A stretch of 64,000 nucleotides of DNA from Pyrocephalus nanus (taxonomy: Eukaryota > Chordata > Aves > Passeriformes > Tyrannidae). Below the pieces are notes generated by a model, which saw nothing but the letters and a program-made list of their open reading frames with translations, ran no database searches and had not been told where the DNA came from. Below, in pieces: positions 50,826-62,300 of this stretch. The first letter of the stretch is position 1. Every line of letters starts with the position of its first letter. Where the stretch lies: the NCBI GenBank assembly GCA_038380795.1, contig CM076272.1, forward strand, positions 866,001 to 930,000. The letters run 5' to 3'. A program made the translations under genes and the position numbers.

Positions 50826-50930
50826 GCTGTGCACTCTCCCACCCTACAGGTATTCAAAACTTGACTGGACGGGGCCATGAGCAACCTAACCCAGCTCTGA
50901 AACCAGCCCTGCTTCCCCAGATTGCTCTCA
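50826..50930 (+). mobile_element. diverged CR1-type LINE fragment
   Basis: GGTATTCAAAACTTGACTGG, then ACGGGGCCATGAGCAACCT, then CCAGCCCTGCTTCCCCAGATTG follow the order of the CR1 segment just upstream of its 3' end, on the plus strand. It is more diverged than the copy at 25246 and lacks the terminal octamer repeats. Borders are approximate. It has no coding capacity. Confidence 0.65.
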
Positions 50931-52877
50931 GCTTGAATTATTGTGTGGTTCTTTAGTTTCTGGGAGGGACTGGGACCCCTGGAGGTGCACCTGCCTCCTC
51001 TCATGGCATGGGGATAGAGAAGGCAGTCAGATGAAGGACACCAGTCTTTTTCCAGAGTGCAGCTGCTGTGGGCAAGAGGGAGTGGGCAGGAACACCCAGG
51101 GCTCAGGCTGCTCAACAACCAGCTTTTATTCCACCAGCACACAGGTAACATTCAAGGAAGGACAGGCAGCAGCAACAGTGGTTCTGCTCAGCTTGAATTT
51201 CCATTCATGTGTCTGTACAAACAGCAGCACGGGTCCTTCAGCACTGCTTCTCTCCACAGTAGGCCAAGCTTTTTAAAATTTATATCTCCTAAAGAGAAAT
51301 AAAGGAATAGCATATTCCTCGTTCCAGAGAGAAATCTCCTTAAGGATTTCTTCAAGGTAATCATCAAAATATTTTTTACTTGGAAATGGGAAAAAAAACC
51401 AGATTATTTTGATTTATTTAATTGTCTTTAGTTTTCTAAATGTTAGATTACATAAAAATACAGCACCACAAACCAATCATTTTAAAGCACAATACAGCAC
51501 ATCGCTTTGATTTTCCTTTTTAACAGCCACCACTCAGAGACTGCTTCGGGTTCTTAAATAATTGGGAAGACAATTGTAGCCCCTCAGATTCCAGTGGTCA
51601 TTAGCAGCTAAAGATCCTAAAGAGCTGCACTGCTCCAAGCAGCAGAGTGGTTTTATACTCCTAAAGAGGCAATTAATACTTCTGTATTGTTTTGTTGTCA
51701 CCAGTTTGAGCAGTGTCTGTGCCTTGGCACAGGGCATTATTTATGGTCTAGTTTGCTGCTGAGTGGGAATCTTTGCTGACTGACTGATGTCTTCTGACAC
51801 GTCTGGCCAGAGAAAAGCAGCAAACAGTCCATCCTTTGAGAGTCAGCAGCACAATCCCTCATCATTAGCAGCAGTGCTACCTTCTCTACAGCACCTACTT
51901 TTGCCTGGGAGACAAATGTACGAGGGTGGGATTTTTTTTATACTGTATTTAGGAATTAATGTGATACCACCACATGTGTCTCTTCAGGCCACTCTCCAAA
52001 AAGTGAGCTCTGCTCTGTCCACACCTGCAGCTCATGCTTCCTGACACCCCACAGCCCCTGCTCTTCCTCTCTGCATTCACCCTCACTGCCATCTGATGCT
52101 CTGCCTGTTCTTGCCCTAACACTGAGCACACCCAGCTCTGGTGCTCCATCTGCCAGCTGCTCCAGCTGGACTGAGAGGTGCCACTGCCACCAACATCTGA
52201 CCCTTTCCTTAGGAAATTCTCTCCCACCTGCCTAGAGTGTTCCTAGGGACCCCTGATCTCTTCCTTTCATTGTTGTCCTTATTCTGGTCCATTTTCTGCT
52301 CCTCTGCCCCCTGCAGAGGCACCTTGAGATGCACAAAGGAAAGGCCTCTTTATTCCTTGCCAGGGGAGCTGCTTTCTGATCTCATACATACAGACATCAC
52401 AGGCAAGGACAGCCAAAACTCATCAGGTGAAAGAAAAGTTTAAGAAAAATAATCTAAGAAAAAAAAGAACCTAAGAAAAAAAAATACCCAGAAATGACCT
52501 GGAAAAGAGCTGAGGTGCACATTTATGAAACTAATAAAAGTTCTCTCCCCACAAAGCAGGAATCTAGGAGTACAAAGCAGGGGAAAGCAAGGTTTTCAGC
52601 TTCCTTCCAAAATTCCCCACTGTTTTTGAGGTCAGGTGTATCTAACCAGGCTTGCTCTCCTAACGTGGCAAAAGGCATTCTTGGAATTAGGTGAATTTTC
52701 AAATGAGTAAAAATGAGGGGGTTGGACCCATTTTTTTTTTTTTTTTGGCTCATAAAAAGCTCTCAAAATCTTGAAAGAACAAGACTTCCAAAGGATGGTG
52801 GCCCTCATCTCAGACAGGGAAGCTGAAGCCAGCAGGCCCCAGGGAAAGGCCACGGTAAGGCAGAGAGAGCCCAGGGC
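50931..52877. other. non-coding stretch
   Basis: No gene is supported. A run of 15 T lies near 52732-52746 and A-rich tracts near 52445-52490. Several open frames of about 110 codons overlap on opposite strands at 50816-51276 and carry no recognisable domain. Confidence 0.5.
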
Positions 52878-53036
52878 ACTGGGACACAGGGACTGCAACC
52901 TCTGCTGCTCCAGCCAGGTCACAGCCACACACTGGGACACAGGGACTGCAACCTCTGCTGCTCCAGCCAGGTCACAGCCACACACTGGGACACAGGGACT
53001 GCAACCTCTGCTGCTCCAGCCCGGTCACAGCCACAC
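52878..53036. repeat. 53-bp tandem triplication
   Basis: Three 53-base units start at 52878, 52931 and 52984, each beginning ACTGGGACACAGGGACTGC and ending CACAGCCACAC. Only one base differs (CAGCCAGG against CAGCCCGG in the third). Fifty-three is not a multiple of three, so open frames across it shift between peptide repeats. Near-identity implies recent duplication. Confidence 0.95.
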
Positions 53037-55722
53037 GCTGGGGGTTCCTCAGGAATGGTTTAAACAACAGGGACCCTTCATTTCTGCCTGCACTGCTCCC
53101 TACAGAGACGTGGAGATGTCCTGAGATGGTGTTAATGTTGCAGAACTGTTTGCAGTAACAAGCATAGTAAATTATTTAAGCAGATGGGGATTATTTTACT
53201 GAAACTTCACACCTTTGTAACTCAAACTGTCAGCTGGCCCAACTCAGGTACCTTTTTAATTCCCATAAAGCAGTATGGTCCTTCTGTCCCTGGGTGTATC
53301 TGTTCCCCTCACCATCTTTCACTTAAACATTTTCTGCTTTTCCTGTCCAGCATGTAAACAAAACATTGATCTGCTGGATTAACAATGGGACAATCTATAT
53401 TACTTTGCCACCTTCTATGGATTTATTTAAACATGGAGACTAATCTAAGATTATAATTTCATAGCAGCAACAGGAAAAAAAAAAAAAAAGGGGCAGTGCC
53501 TGAACTGACTGTATTAATAGCCAAGTAATATTATCTAACTTGCTAATATTTTAAACCAGAGTTTGCTGTGACTGCCAGACTCAGAACCCAGAAGAAAACT
53601 GCCCACTTGGAATCATCCACACTGTACACCTTTGTAAGTGAGAATACTGCAAACCTCACGCACTGCAGCTTGTTAATGTGGCACCCTGGCACCACAGACT
53701 GAAATACTTGGGCAGATTTAATGTGTCCTTTTCCAGTGTAATGGCTTGGTGCATAAAAATGAATGTTTTCCTGCAGCACGATCCCTCAGCTCCTCACTGA
53801 AGATTTCAACTCATTTTACAACACATGATGAAGCATCTTCCTTGTTATAATGTGACAATGGCACTACTGAGCACAACAATTTGAGCCTGAATGTGCCACT
53901 GCAAGGCAGAAAAAACCTGAAGAGGCAATTCCACCTAGAACTGTACAGCAAAGGCATAAGAAAGAGGAAGAGGAATGATTAAAGATGCATTAGCACAGCC
54001 TGAAAAACAACGGCTCTCGACAAAAGAACCCTTGGTACGCCTGGTAAAGGGGGAAGAGCACAGAGATTATCTGGGTGAGAGACAGCCAGAGAGTCTGAAC
54101 CATTCTGACAGAGCCTCCCTGAAACACTTGAGATGGAAATGTGCCTGTTCAGACCAAGTCAATTTGAAACAGTATCTCACTATGAAATATATCACTTCTG
54201 GAAAGGTTTTAAATCCAGAGGAAAAAAAAAATCTTCCTAATGAAGCAGCTCAAGTGTTACATTTGGCATGTGGAATAGCCACAAATATGCTAAGTGTGAC
54301 CCAGATACCTTTATTTCAAATAAATTCACATACAACAGCCCAGTTCATTGCCTTATGCCACCTCATAACACATCACTCCTTCTGCAATGTCTTTGTTTGG
54401 TCTCAACTCCTGATCAGAAAAAAAAAAACCAACCACAAAACCCAACAACTACTGGGATTCTGATGGAGTCCAGGTCAGAGCCCTAATAATTATTGTGCCC
54501 TCAGAGAGAAGCAGCTGCCTGGACCTTTTGTTTTGGTCTGGACTGATCTTGGCTTACAAAGTGCATTCAGAGAGAGTGCCCCAAAGAAAATGTGGGTAAA
54601 GCCATTTCTTTCTGTGGCATTTTAAACACACCCCACCAGTTCTGCTGTCCACTATTTTCACAAAATAACCCCCCCATGGAATGCCCTGTGCTGAGCAGGC
54701 TGAGCCATTCCTGGGCTGCAGAAGTGCAGCAGAACCCACACGTTGGCTCACACAGGGACCAGTCCCTCGACCTTCATCCACAGGCTGGAGGCAACGTCAC
54801 AAGCACCTGTCCAGTGGTTCCTGTTTGTAGCAGCCCTGTCACACATTGACAGCCTTCCTTCAGGTCTCTGGGCTGTCACAAAGGAATGCATCACTGACTG
54901 CTGAAGCAAGTTAAATAGTTCTCCAGGCTCAAAATGAAATTAGGACTTACTAGATTCAAGGTGGGAGAGACACCTGCCTTAAAAAACAAAATCTGATGAG
55001 TTTCTATACAGATCTAAAATACAAATTTATTTTTAAAGCACACATTTTACATCAGATTTGAGGTTTGCAGATTGCCCACATTAAGCCATCACTTGCTTTT
55101 GCACAGTGCATGGACCCTTCAGAACACTAGAAAAGACTTTTATATACAAGTTCTAAACAGAATGCACTATTCTTTCAGCTTTTGTGAATCTGAAAAATCT
55201 TATTGCCCCTCCAAATCTGTGCTGAACTTTGCACACAGGCACACTGAGAGCCCCCTCAGGACAGAGAAGCAGAGCCCTGCAGATTCCAGCCCCATTCATT
55301 AGGAAGTTCTGCCTCATTTCCTCGTGTTTTCTAGAGAATTAGTTTGCAAAAGGTGTGGGAGGTTTGGGGAGTGCTGGAAGGCCACAGCTCCCTGCTCCGT
55401 GCAGGTGTCCCTGCCCAGCACCCCGTGTGTCCCACAGGGATGCAGAGCCCAGCTGATGGAGGGATTCCTGAGGGAACTCTTCATTAAATCCCTGCCATTT
55501 ATAACACCAACTCATCACAAGAAATAATCACCATGGCAACCACTGCACACCAGGCACTGCCAACCAACAGCAGTGTCTTCTCTGGGGGAGGAGGGAGGGA
55601 AACGAGTCAAACAAAAACTTGTAGAGAGGTTTGACACAGTCAGTCACAGTTAGGTTATGTGTCCCTGTATTTGTTTTCATCCAGAGACCATTTCCTATAT
55701 TAATATACTGCTTCAAACAAGC
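53037..55722. other. non-coding stretch with one longer open frame
   Basis: A 162-codon plus-strand frame at 53975-54463 is one of the longer frames outside the arrays. It starts in a moderately balanced composition and ends in a lysine-rich run from A-rich DNA. I recognise no domain or family in it and see no nearby promoter or splice structure. A run of about 16 A lies near 53475-53490. Nothing else supports a gene. Confidence 0.45.
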
Positions 55723-55758
55723 AGCAAACATTTTAGTGTTTAGCAAACATTTTAGTGA
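55723..55758. repeat. 19-bp tandem duplication
   Basis: AGCAAACATTTTAGTGTTT at 55723-55741 is followed directly by AGCAAACATTTTAGTG. Two copies only; simple recent duplication. Confidence 0.85.
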
Positions 55759-57281
55759 TGTAGCACATCAACATTTCACCAAACCCTTTGGGGCTTTTGC
55801 ATAAACCAGCACCATCCATACTCTAGTCCCTCTGATTTCACTGAGGATGCCAAGGCAAGCTCAGCTGATAGCTGGAGATGTGAGGAACCTGGCTCTGTCT
55901 GGTTTTTCCTTTTCCTGGGTCAGAATAACTCTCTAATTCCCACTCAAACCTGGACACTCCAAAGGCATTTGGATGCCCAATCCCAGAACCTGGGGGGAGC
56001 CAATCCCAGAAAACAAAACATGATTGCTCATCCCTAAGAATGGAAGCAGTGCTGCCCCAGCTGCTTTTTTACAATCACACTGCAGACTGCACCAGCAGTG
56101 GAACCACACAAGAGCAGGATAAAGGTGGACTCAGAGCCAGGGCCAGGAGAGCTGCACAAAACCAGACTGGAGGAGTCCAGACCTAGGCAGGACATCCTCC
56201 CTGAGGGGAAAAACATGAGTAGAGATGGACTGGGAATAGCTCAGCTGCCTTCAGCTCCCTCAGCCAGCACCACCAGAGAGCCCCCTGTGCTCCCATGGGA
56301 CTCACCAAGAGCTTTTTTCATCGGCTCCCAAGGCCCAAATCTGTTTGCACTGGTCACGATTTCAGGGACTGCAGGACCAAGTGTGAATGGCCAGACTCTC
56401 CTACCCTGTGAGATATTTAGAGTGTCCAAAGTATCCCAGACAATCTCAGGGAGCCAGTTAAGCTCCATCTGTTGTTTTGAATGCCTGGTTATCACAGGAC
56501 AGGTAACAAGACCCAGGATTTGCAAGGATGGTGTTTGTCATCTGCACAGAGAGTGGAACTGCTCAGCTGGAAGGTGCCCAGCCAGGTCCAGCCCTTTCTT
56601 ACACTTTACAATTGTGAGGCTTGGTTAGCAAAGTAACTCTGGAGGTTCTGGCCTCTGAAGGCCTGGAAAAGAATACTTAATCAGGAAGTTTTATGGTATC
56701 AATTACAGATTTTGAAGAGCAATAAGGCAAAAGGTTCTGCCCCCTTCTGAGCTCCTCCCACTTGTTAAGCTTTCCCTCCCTTCCTTTCCTAGGAAAAAAA
56801 AAAATATCACTATTATTTTACTTTATAGGATTAAAAAAAGCAAGAAAGTGAAACCCTGGGGGCCGGGAGACTTGGACTTTAAAGGACTCTGTAATGAAGT
56901 GTTTCATGGCCGTTAATCACTTTAATCGTGCTGCTTTCCTCAGCGAGAGGTTCCCTGTCTGTGCTCTCCCAGTGATCTCCTGTCCTTCCCTAATGCAGTG
57001 CCCAGAGGGTCAGAGAGTGTTCCAGCACTGCAGCACTGGCCTGAGCACAGGGCAGAAATCCCTCACTCTCCTGGCTGATTGTCTTCTGAAATCACTGCAG
57101 CATCCCCACCACACTGAGCTCCAGCCCCGTGCACAGCACCCTTTACTGCCACAGCAGCACCTGGCTCTTCAGCCAGCAGCATTCAGTTTGGAGCTGGGTT
57201 TTACAGTTCAATTCTGCAGATGTATTATTGTTTGGGGATGAAAACTGGAGTTCTTTCATGGCCGTAACTTGTTTTATTTGG

Positions 57282-57307
57282 AAAAAAAAAAAAAAAAAAA
57301 AAAAAAA
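57282..57307. repeat. A26 homopolymer
   Basis: Twenty-six uninterrupted A, the longest homopolymer in the window. It could be a retroposon tail, but the sequence to its left is not a transposon or retrocopy I recognise and I saw no flanking target-site duplication. Length is likely variable and error-prone. Confidence 0.9.
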
Positions 57308-57629
57308 GGGCTTGGGATAAAAAGAGAGAAATAAGGATTTGAGATGCAGTCCAGTGGTTTAGGGAAAGAGGAAAGGAGAAAACGTGTTATGAGTTGTGAT
57401 CCTTGTGTCTCACTGACAAAGGAGATGAGATTCCCAGTGAGGTGCAATGTGCACCTACCCCAGTGTGATCATCAGTTCTGGGAGGGAAGGACTCCTGACA
57501 GCAGTGGGGGCTCACTGACCTGTTTTGGCATCTGCCTGACTCCCCTCTGCAGTGCTTGGCCTGGACACAGTCACAAAGAGTGAGCTCTCAGGCATTTCTC
57601 AGTATTAGCAAACAGTGAACACGGTGTCT

Positions 57630-57658
57630 ATTTGTAAGTCAAATAGTGACTTACAAAT
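57630..57658. repeat. perfect 12-bp inverted repeat
   Basis: ATTTGTAAGTCA (57630-57641) and TGACTTACAAAT (57647-57658) are exact reverse complements around AATAG. The small stem could be a dimer binding site or a foldback. No transposon ends were seen beside it. Confidence 0.85.
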
Positions 57659-58019
57659 GATCTCGGGGGCTGCTATTTTCAGAAGGTGTTTCTTTTAAAT
57701 TGTACCTGTTTTCAGTCCTATTTTGAGTACAACCTTTAGTTTACTATCCCACTGGAATAAGTGCATCTGCTGACTGCACTGAAGAGAAGCCATTTCCCTC
57801 CAAACACTGCAAAATAACTGTTCACACAGAAATAAACACTGAAACTTGGAGCAACATCTTACGTCTCCACAACCCCTTCCTCCCCCCACACGTGCTTCTT
57901 GACAACTACTAACAACAAAATGTAAAAGTAATCCTAGTTTTTATTTGAAGCTATCTCAGCTTTAAAAGAACCTTCCAAAAATGATTGAGGCTGTGATTTA
58001 AACCCACAGGTAACCCCTG

Positions 58020-58280
58020 AAATCTGCTCTGAATAGCAACAAAAGCCTAACAATATCTCGAGCGCTCGCAGCGAAGAAATCTAATCTCTGAACTCCTAAA
58101 GGTCAAGATTTCCTGCCTGGTAACATGGCTCAAGTGTAAATGCTCTGTAATGCTGCGCTGGGTGATTGCTTTGCTCTCTAGACAGTGTCAATTTTGTCCA
58201 AGTAGCGGCAGATGTGTCGCAGCATTAAGTCAGAACGGTGTCAAGGGCCCTTCTTGAACAGGGCTGCTTCTCACAGGAGC
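58020..58280. promoter_or_regulatory. candidate conserved non-coding element with retained CpGs
   Basis: A unique block with CpGs kept in an otherwise CpG-poor region: TCTCGAGCGCTCGCAGCGAAG near 58055 in pieces, GTAGCGGCAGATGTGTCGC near 58201, and AGAACGGTGTCAAGGGCCC near 58232. It has no open frame of note. CpG retention outside a CpG island often reflects constraint or hypomethylation, so an enhancer is plausible but untested. Confidence 0.35.
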
Positions 58281-59160
58281 TGCTCCTAAAGCCACAGTCT
58301 ATTAAGACCATACCCAAAAGACAGACATTTAAAACTTAAAGGATGCTGGAGAATCAAGATGCTTTAGAGCTCTAAGGTTTCACAATCAGAAATCCTGGGA
58401 GAAGAAATTCTCTTGTTACACAAAGGCACATCCTCGAATTGCCCAAGCCTGCCAGAGCAGCTAAAGGAGCTTACACAGGAAAGTATTTATCTCCAAATAC
58501 TCCTCATTCCAAACTTCTTCCTCCTGGATTTCCTCAGCAAGGTGCTGCCATGGTGCCACAGTTCATCATCTCCCCCCACAAGGGGTATTCCTGCATCCCT
58601 GGCTCCCTGACCCAGGCCATTTATGCTCAATACCCATGGCAGCCCCGAAATCCCACCCTAAAACTGCTTTTGGGAACCATCCATCCCTGGCCTGACCTCT
58701 CCAAGCTACAGAGGTGCAAAAATCAAAGACTTTGTTAAATTAAACACTATGCATTTTCTTATGATACATTCTAAGTCCAGAAATAAGAACAACACAGAAA
58801 TGACTGGCTGTCAAATTAGAACTTAGTCTGAGTGGGAATTTCAGTGGAATAGTCTCTGCTAGTTACAGAGATTAAGTTGCCCTGAACAACTTGACTTTTC
58901 CTTGTTTTTCTTGCAAGAGTATTTAGAGAGGGTTTTGAAAGGATTCATACACCAATAATAAATATTTTGACAGCTGTTTAATTACCCAGTGTGTATTCCA
59001 GCAAATAATTTACCCATTCTGTGATTTCACTGGGTTGAGAGTTCTTTGCACTTCACTGTAAAGCAGTTTCCTGGATGGGCTGCTTTGTGTTGCAGTTCCT
59101 GTCTGGGATGCTTTGTGCTGGCTTGGCATGCACACACTTCACATCTGTCACAGGGATCTG
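58281..59160. other. non-coding stretch
   Basis: No gene, array or clear mobile element. Short overlapping open frames at 58413-58738 carry no recognisable domain. Confidence 0.5.
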
Positions 59161-59380
59161 GATATCTGAGATATCCAGAATAGATACACACTCATATCTA
59201 GATATCTGAGATATCCAGAATAGATACACACTCATATCTAGATATCTGAGATGTCTAGAATAGATACACACTCATATCTAGATATCTGAGATGTCTAGAA
59301 TAGATACACACTCATATCTAGATATCTGAGATGTCTAGAATAGATACACACTCATATCTAGATATCTGAGATATCTAGAA
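59161..59380. repeat. 40-bp palindrome-bearing tandem repeat, 5.5 units
   Basis: Units start every 40 bases from 59161 and begin GATATCTGAGATATC or GATATCTGAGATGTC. TAGATATCT and AGATATCTA flank a single G, so each junction is a near-palindrome; the last one (59357-59379) is perfect with 11-base arms. Unit variants differ at the second GATATC half (ATATCC, ATGTCT, ATATCT). Repeated cruciform-prone sites may promote the expansion. Confidence 0.95.
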
Positions 59381-62300
59381 GGCTTCCACACACCAGTTCT
59401 ACAGGAAATTTGGCATTACAGTGAGTGAGGCCTTTGCAGAAACAAAGTTTCTGCAAGTCTGATGTTTGTGTTCCAGGCTTCCCAAGAAGAGAGAACAGTC
59501 TCTCTTTCCAAATAAACTTCTGCTGAGGGCAGTAAGCAGCCTTCTGGAGAAGGTCTGACAGAATCAGACTCTGTTGATGTGCAGGTATCACACCAGACAA
59601 CTTAAAAAAAATCAGTGTAAAACCCTAGTGCAAACAGCAGAGTTTGAAATTAATTACACTGGCTGAGTTTCTGGCTCTAAATCATAGGAGTAATTTCATT
59701 AGTGCTCCTGGAGCAGGCATCCCTGCCAGCCCTCACTGTGAGCTCACTCACCTATGTCATTTGGAGTAATCCTTTGGAACTCTTATTTATGGAGGCGTGA
59801 GGAGCCCGGTGCCACCCAGCCCCACGCTGGCTCTGCTGTCATTAGGCACTGAACGGCAGCAAATGCAATTTAACTCCTCTGAACAGCATCATTTGGAATA
59901 GGCCCAGGAAAACCTAGCATAAAACTCATTTCCAGCAGCATCAGATATGTAAGTATTTACAGAGCTCTTTGTAAACACGCTGCAATTAAAAACATTTAAT
60001 AGAGAGCAAGCCCACTTTGCCATATGGCAAATCATCTTCAGTTAAGGCAAGAGAGCCTTAGTGTCTGACAAAGAGGGCAAGGGAGACACACTGTAAATCC
60101 CAAACACTTGACAGAAAAGGGGCCCCCAAAATAGCTTCTCTGCCTTGGAATTGTGACGATGACAGAGAAAAAGGAGCCCCAGGCCTCAAATCTTTGCCAG
60201 GGGATGCAAAGACACCTGTAAAAATCCCTGTGTAGGACCAACATATCTCACATGAAAAATAATTGCTGCAAACAGCAGGAAGTGAGAGGTGCAGCATTAT
60301 CCCAGAACATCACAACCTGTTAGTGCTGTCAAGAACTGCACCAGGAGAATAATCTCCATCTACACGAGGCTTTCTCTCCAGTTAAAAATTCACGAGCAAA
60401 GTCAGCACGGAGGGAAAAGGACACGACAGTGGAATGGAAAACACTTCCTGCAGCAAAACCCTGGGAGTCCTCCTTCAAGATCCATTTGGAACGAGGTGAA
60501 GAAAAGATTATGCAAAATATTTACCCAAACTCCTGAAATTGCTCAGAAACACAGTTTTCCAAACAAAGCAGAGATTTGGTTTTTTTAAAAAGATAAATAT
60601 TAGACACGGTGGCTTAAAAAAAAATAAATATTCCTCTTCATTTGTTCCTGAGTTGTTTGCTGGAGTCCCCAGCTGTCTGCAGAGCCCCCAGGGGACCCCA
60701 GCTTTTCCAAGCAGACCCCATACAAGTTAAACAAAGAGGTTTTTCAGGCAGAAGGTGGGATATTTGTCATTGCCTCAAGACTGCTGATGAGCAGTAACAT
60801 CTGGAATGATAGAAAACCTAGTTCTTTGATTCCCACAAGACAAGGTAGCTCAAAAAATACAACAGAGGGAACAACCAGAGCCAGCCTCCTTGGCAGAGGC
60901 AAATCATGAGCTGCCCCCCTTCATCCACAGGCCCGCTGTCAGCAGGGAGGCACCCCTGAACATGCCCTGGGTGGGCTGGGCACAGCAAAGAGCTCAGCTC
61001 CAGGCCCTGCAGGGATCCTGGGGGTCAGAGCCATCTGCACAGAGCCCACGTTCACATCAGGAGGTCATCACATGTCAGACACGAGGTGTGGGGGGCTCAG
61101 AAACACCGAGCAGCCTCCAGAGGGTTAAACGCTCCCACAACGGGTCCAGGGTGGGCGACATTTTTAAGCTTCAATTTGTCTTAAGTGAACCAATATACCA
61201 AACTAATGAGATCATAAATTTTTCCTCCAGTTAGTGTGCTAGGTGGAGAATGGAGAGCAGGGAGAGGCAGGAAGATGAGAGGCTGCCCAAACTCACGGAC
61301 TTGATTGAACTAATTTAATCTGCAACAAAGAATAAGACCCATAAAATCAGAGACATTATTCACTGGGATGCAGGATCCCCAGCTCTATCAGGACCCAGAT
61401 TGACCCAGAGCTTTTAAAGTTACAGGAAGAACTTATTAAGCACAAGGTTGCTTAATAAAAAAACTAATTTTTTTTCTTTTTTTTAAGGTTAGTAAAATAA
61501 TGTGCTGCTGTCACAACCCAATAACTGCAATTTTGTCAATGTATCATCTTTGTAAAACCATAAGGATGGTCCAGCAATGGCTGTAACCACATGGAATTTG
61601 ACAAGCTACATGTGTAGGCACCACCTGAATTGCTATTCCTACAAACACAGAGAGCATCACAATAAAGCAACATAATCTCACCTTATCTCTGTCAGAAATA
61701 TCCCACATCAACAGGTACAGAGGAGAACTGGAGAAACAGCAGGCAGATATGGAAGAACCCCATTCAGAGTGCACTGCTTCAGCTTAACGTGTCAGTTAAT
61801 CACAGATATCAAAGTTTACTTTTTAATCCTCACAACTCTCATTTGAGATCAATATGATTGGCGTTCTCCAGCCAGAAAGTATTGTCTTGATTACATATAC
61901 ATATATATGTGCACACATCAGCTTACCAGAACTAAATCTATGCATATTAAATTGCTTACTTTAAACACATCTTTTTTTTTAAAAAAAAGGTACTTTGTCT
62001 TAGTAAAAAAATGGCTACTTGCAAACCAACTGCTTATCTGGAAATCTAAGTTCAGAAAGCCTAAATCTTGATTCTCAGAGTCAAAGCTCCAGCCTCTGGG
62101 TCTCAAATCCCAGTTTTTCTGTTAAAACACCCACAACATTGACATCCCTTTTTTTCACAGTGAAGTTGGTGTTCTGAGGATTGCACTGAAGAGTGCAAGG
62201 TCCTCCACCTTCAGCAACGTGGGCAAAGTTCTTAAGAGACAAAGTTAAGGCAAGAATGTTAAGGGAACAAAACCTTCCAGGGGGTACAGCCAGAATGTAC

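Larger units (their letters stand above)
55759..58019. other. non-coding stretch with one longer open frame
   Basis: The longest open frame outside the tandem arrays and the repeat-rich CpG island is 176 codons on the plus strand at 56098-56628. Its composition is protein-like, but it has no domain I recognise, no intron or splice context, and a shorter minus-strand frame overlaps it. A chance frame in GC-richer DNA is the default. The rest of the stretch holds the poly-A run and small inverted repeat listed separately. Confidence 0.45.

Noticed and set aside
53975..54463. 162-codon plus-strand frame as a gene
   Set aside because: No domain, promoter or splice support; frames of this length are expected by chance in a window this size.
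57282..57307. Poly-A tail of a processed retrocopy
   Set aside because: No recognisable parent gene to its left and no flanking target-site duplication seen.
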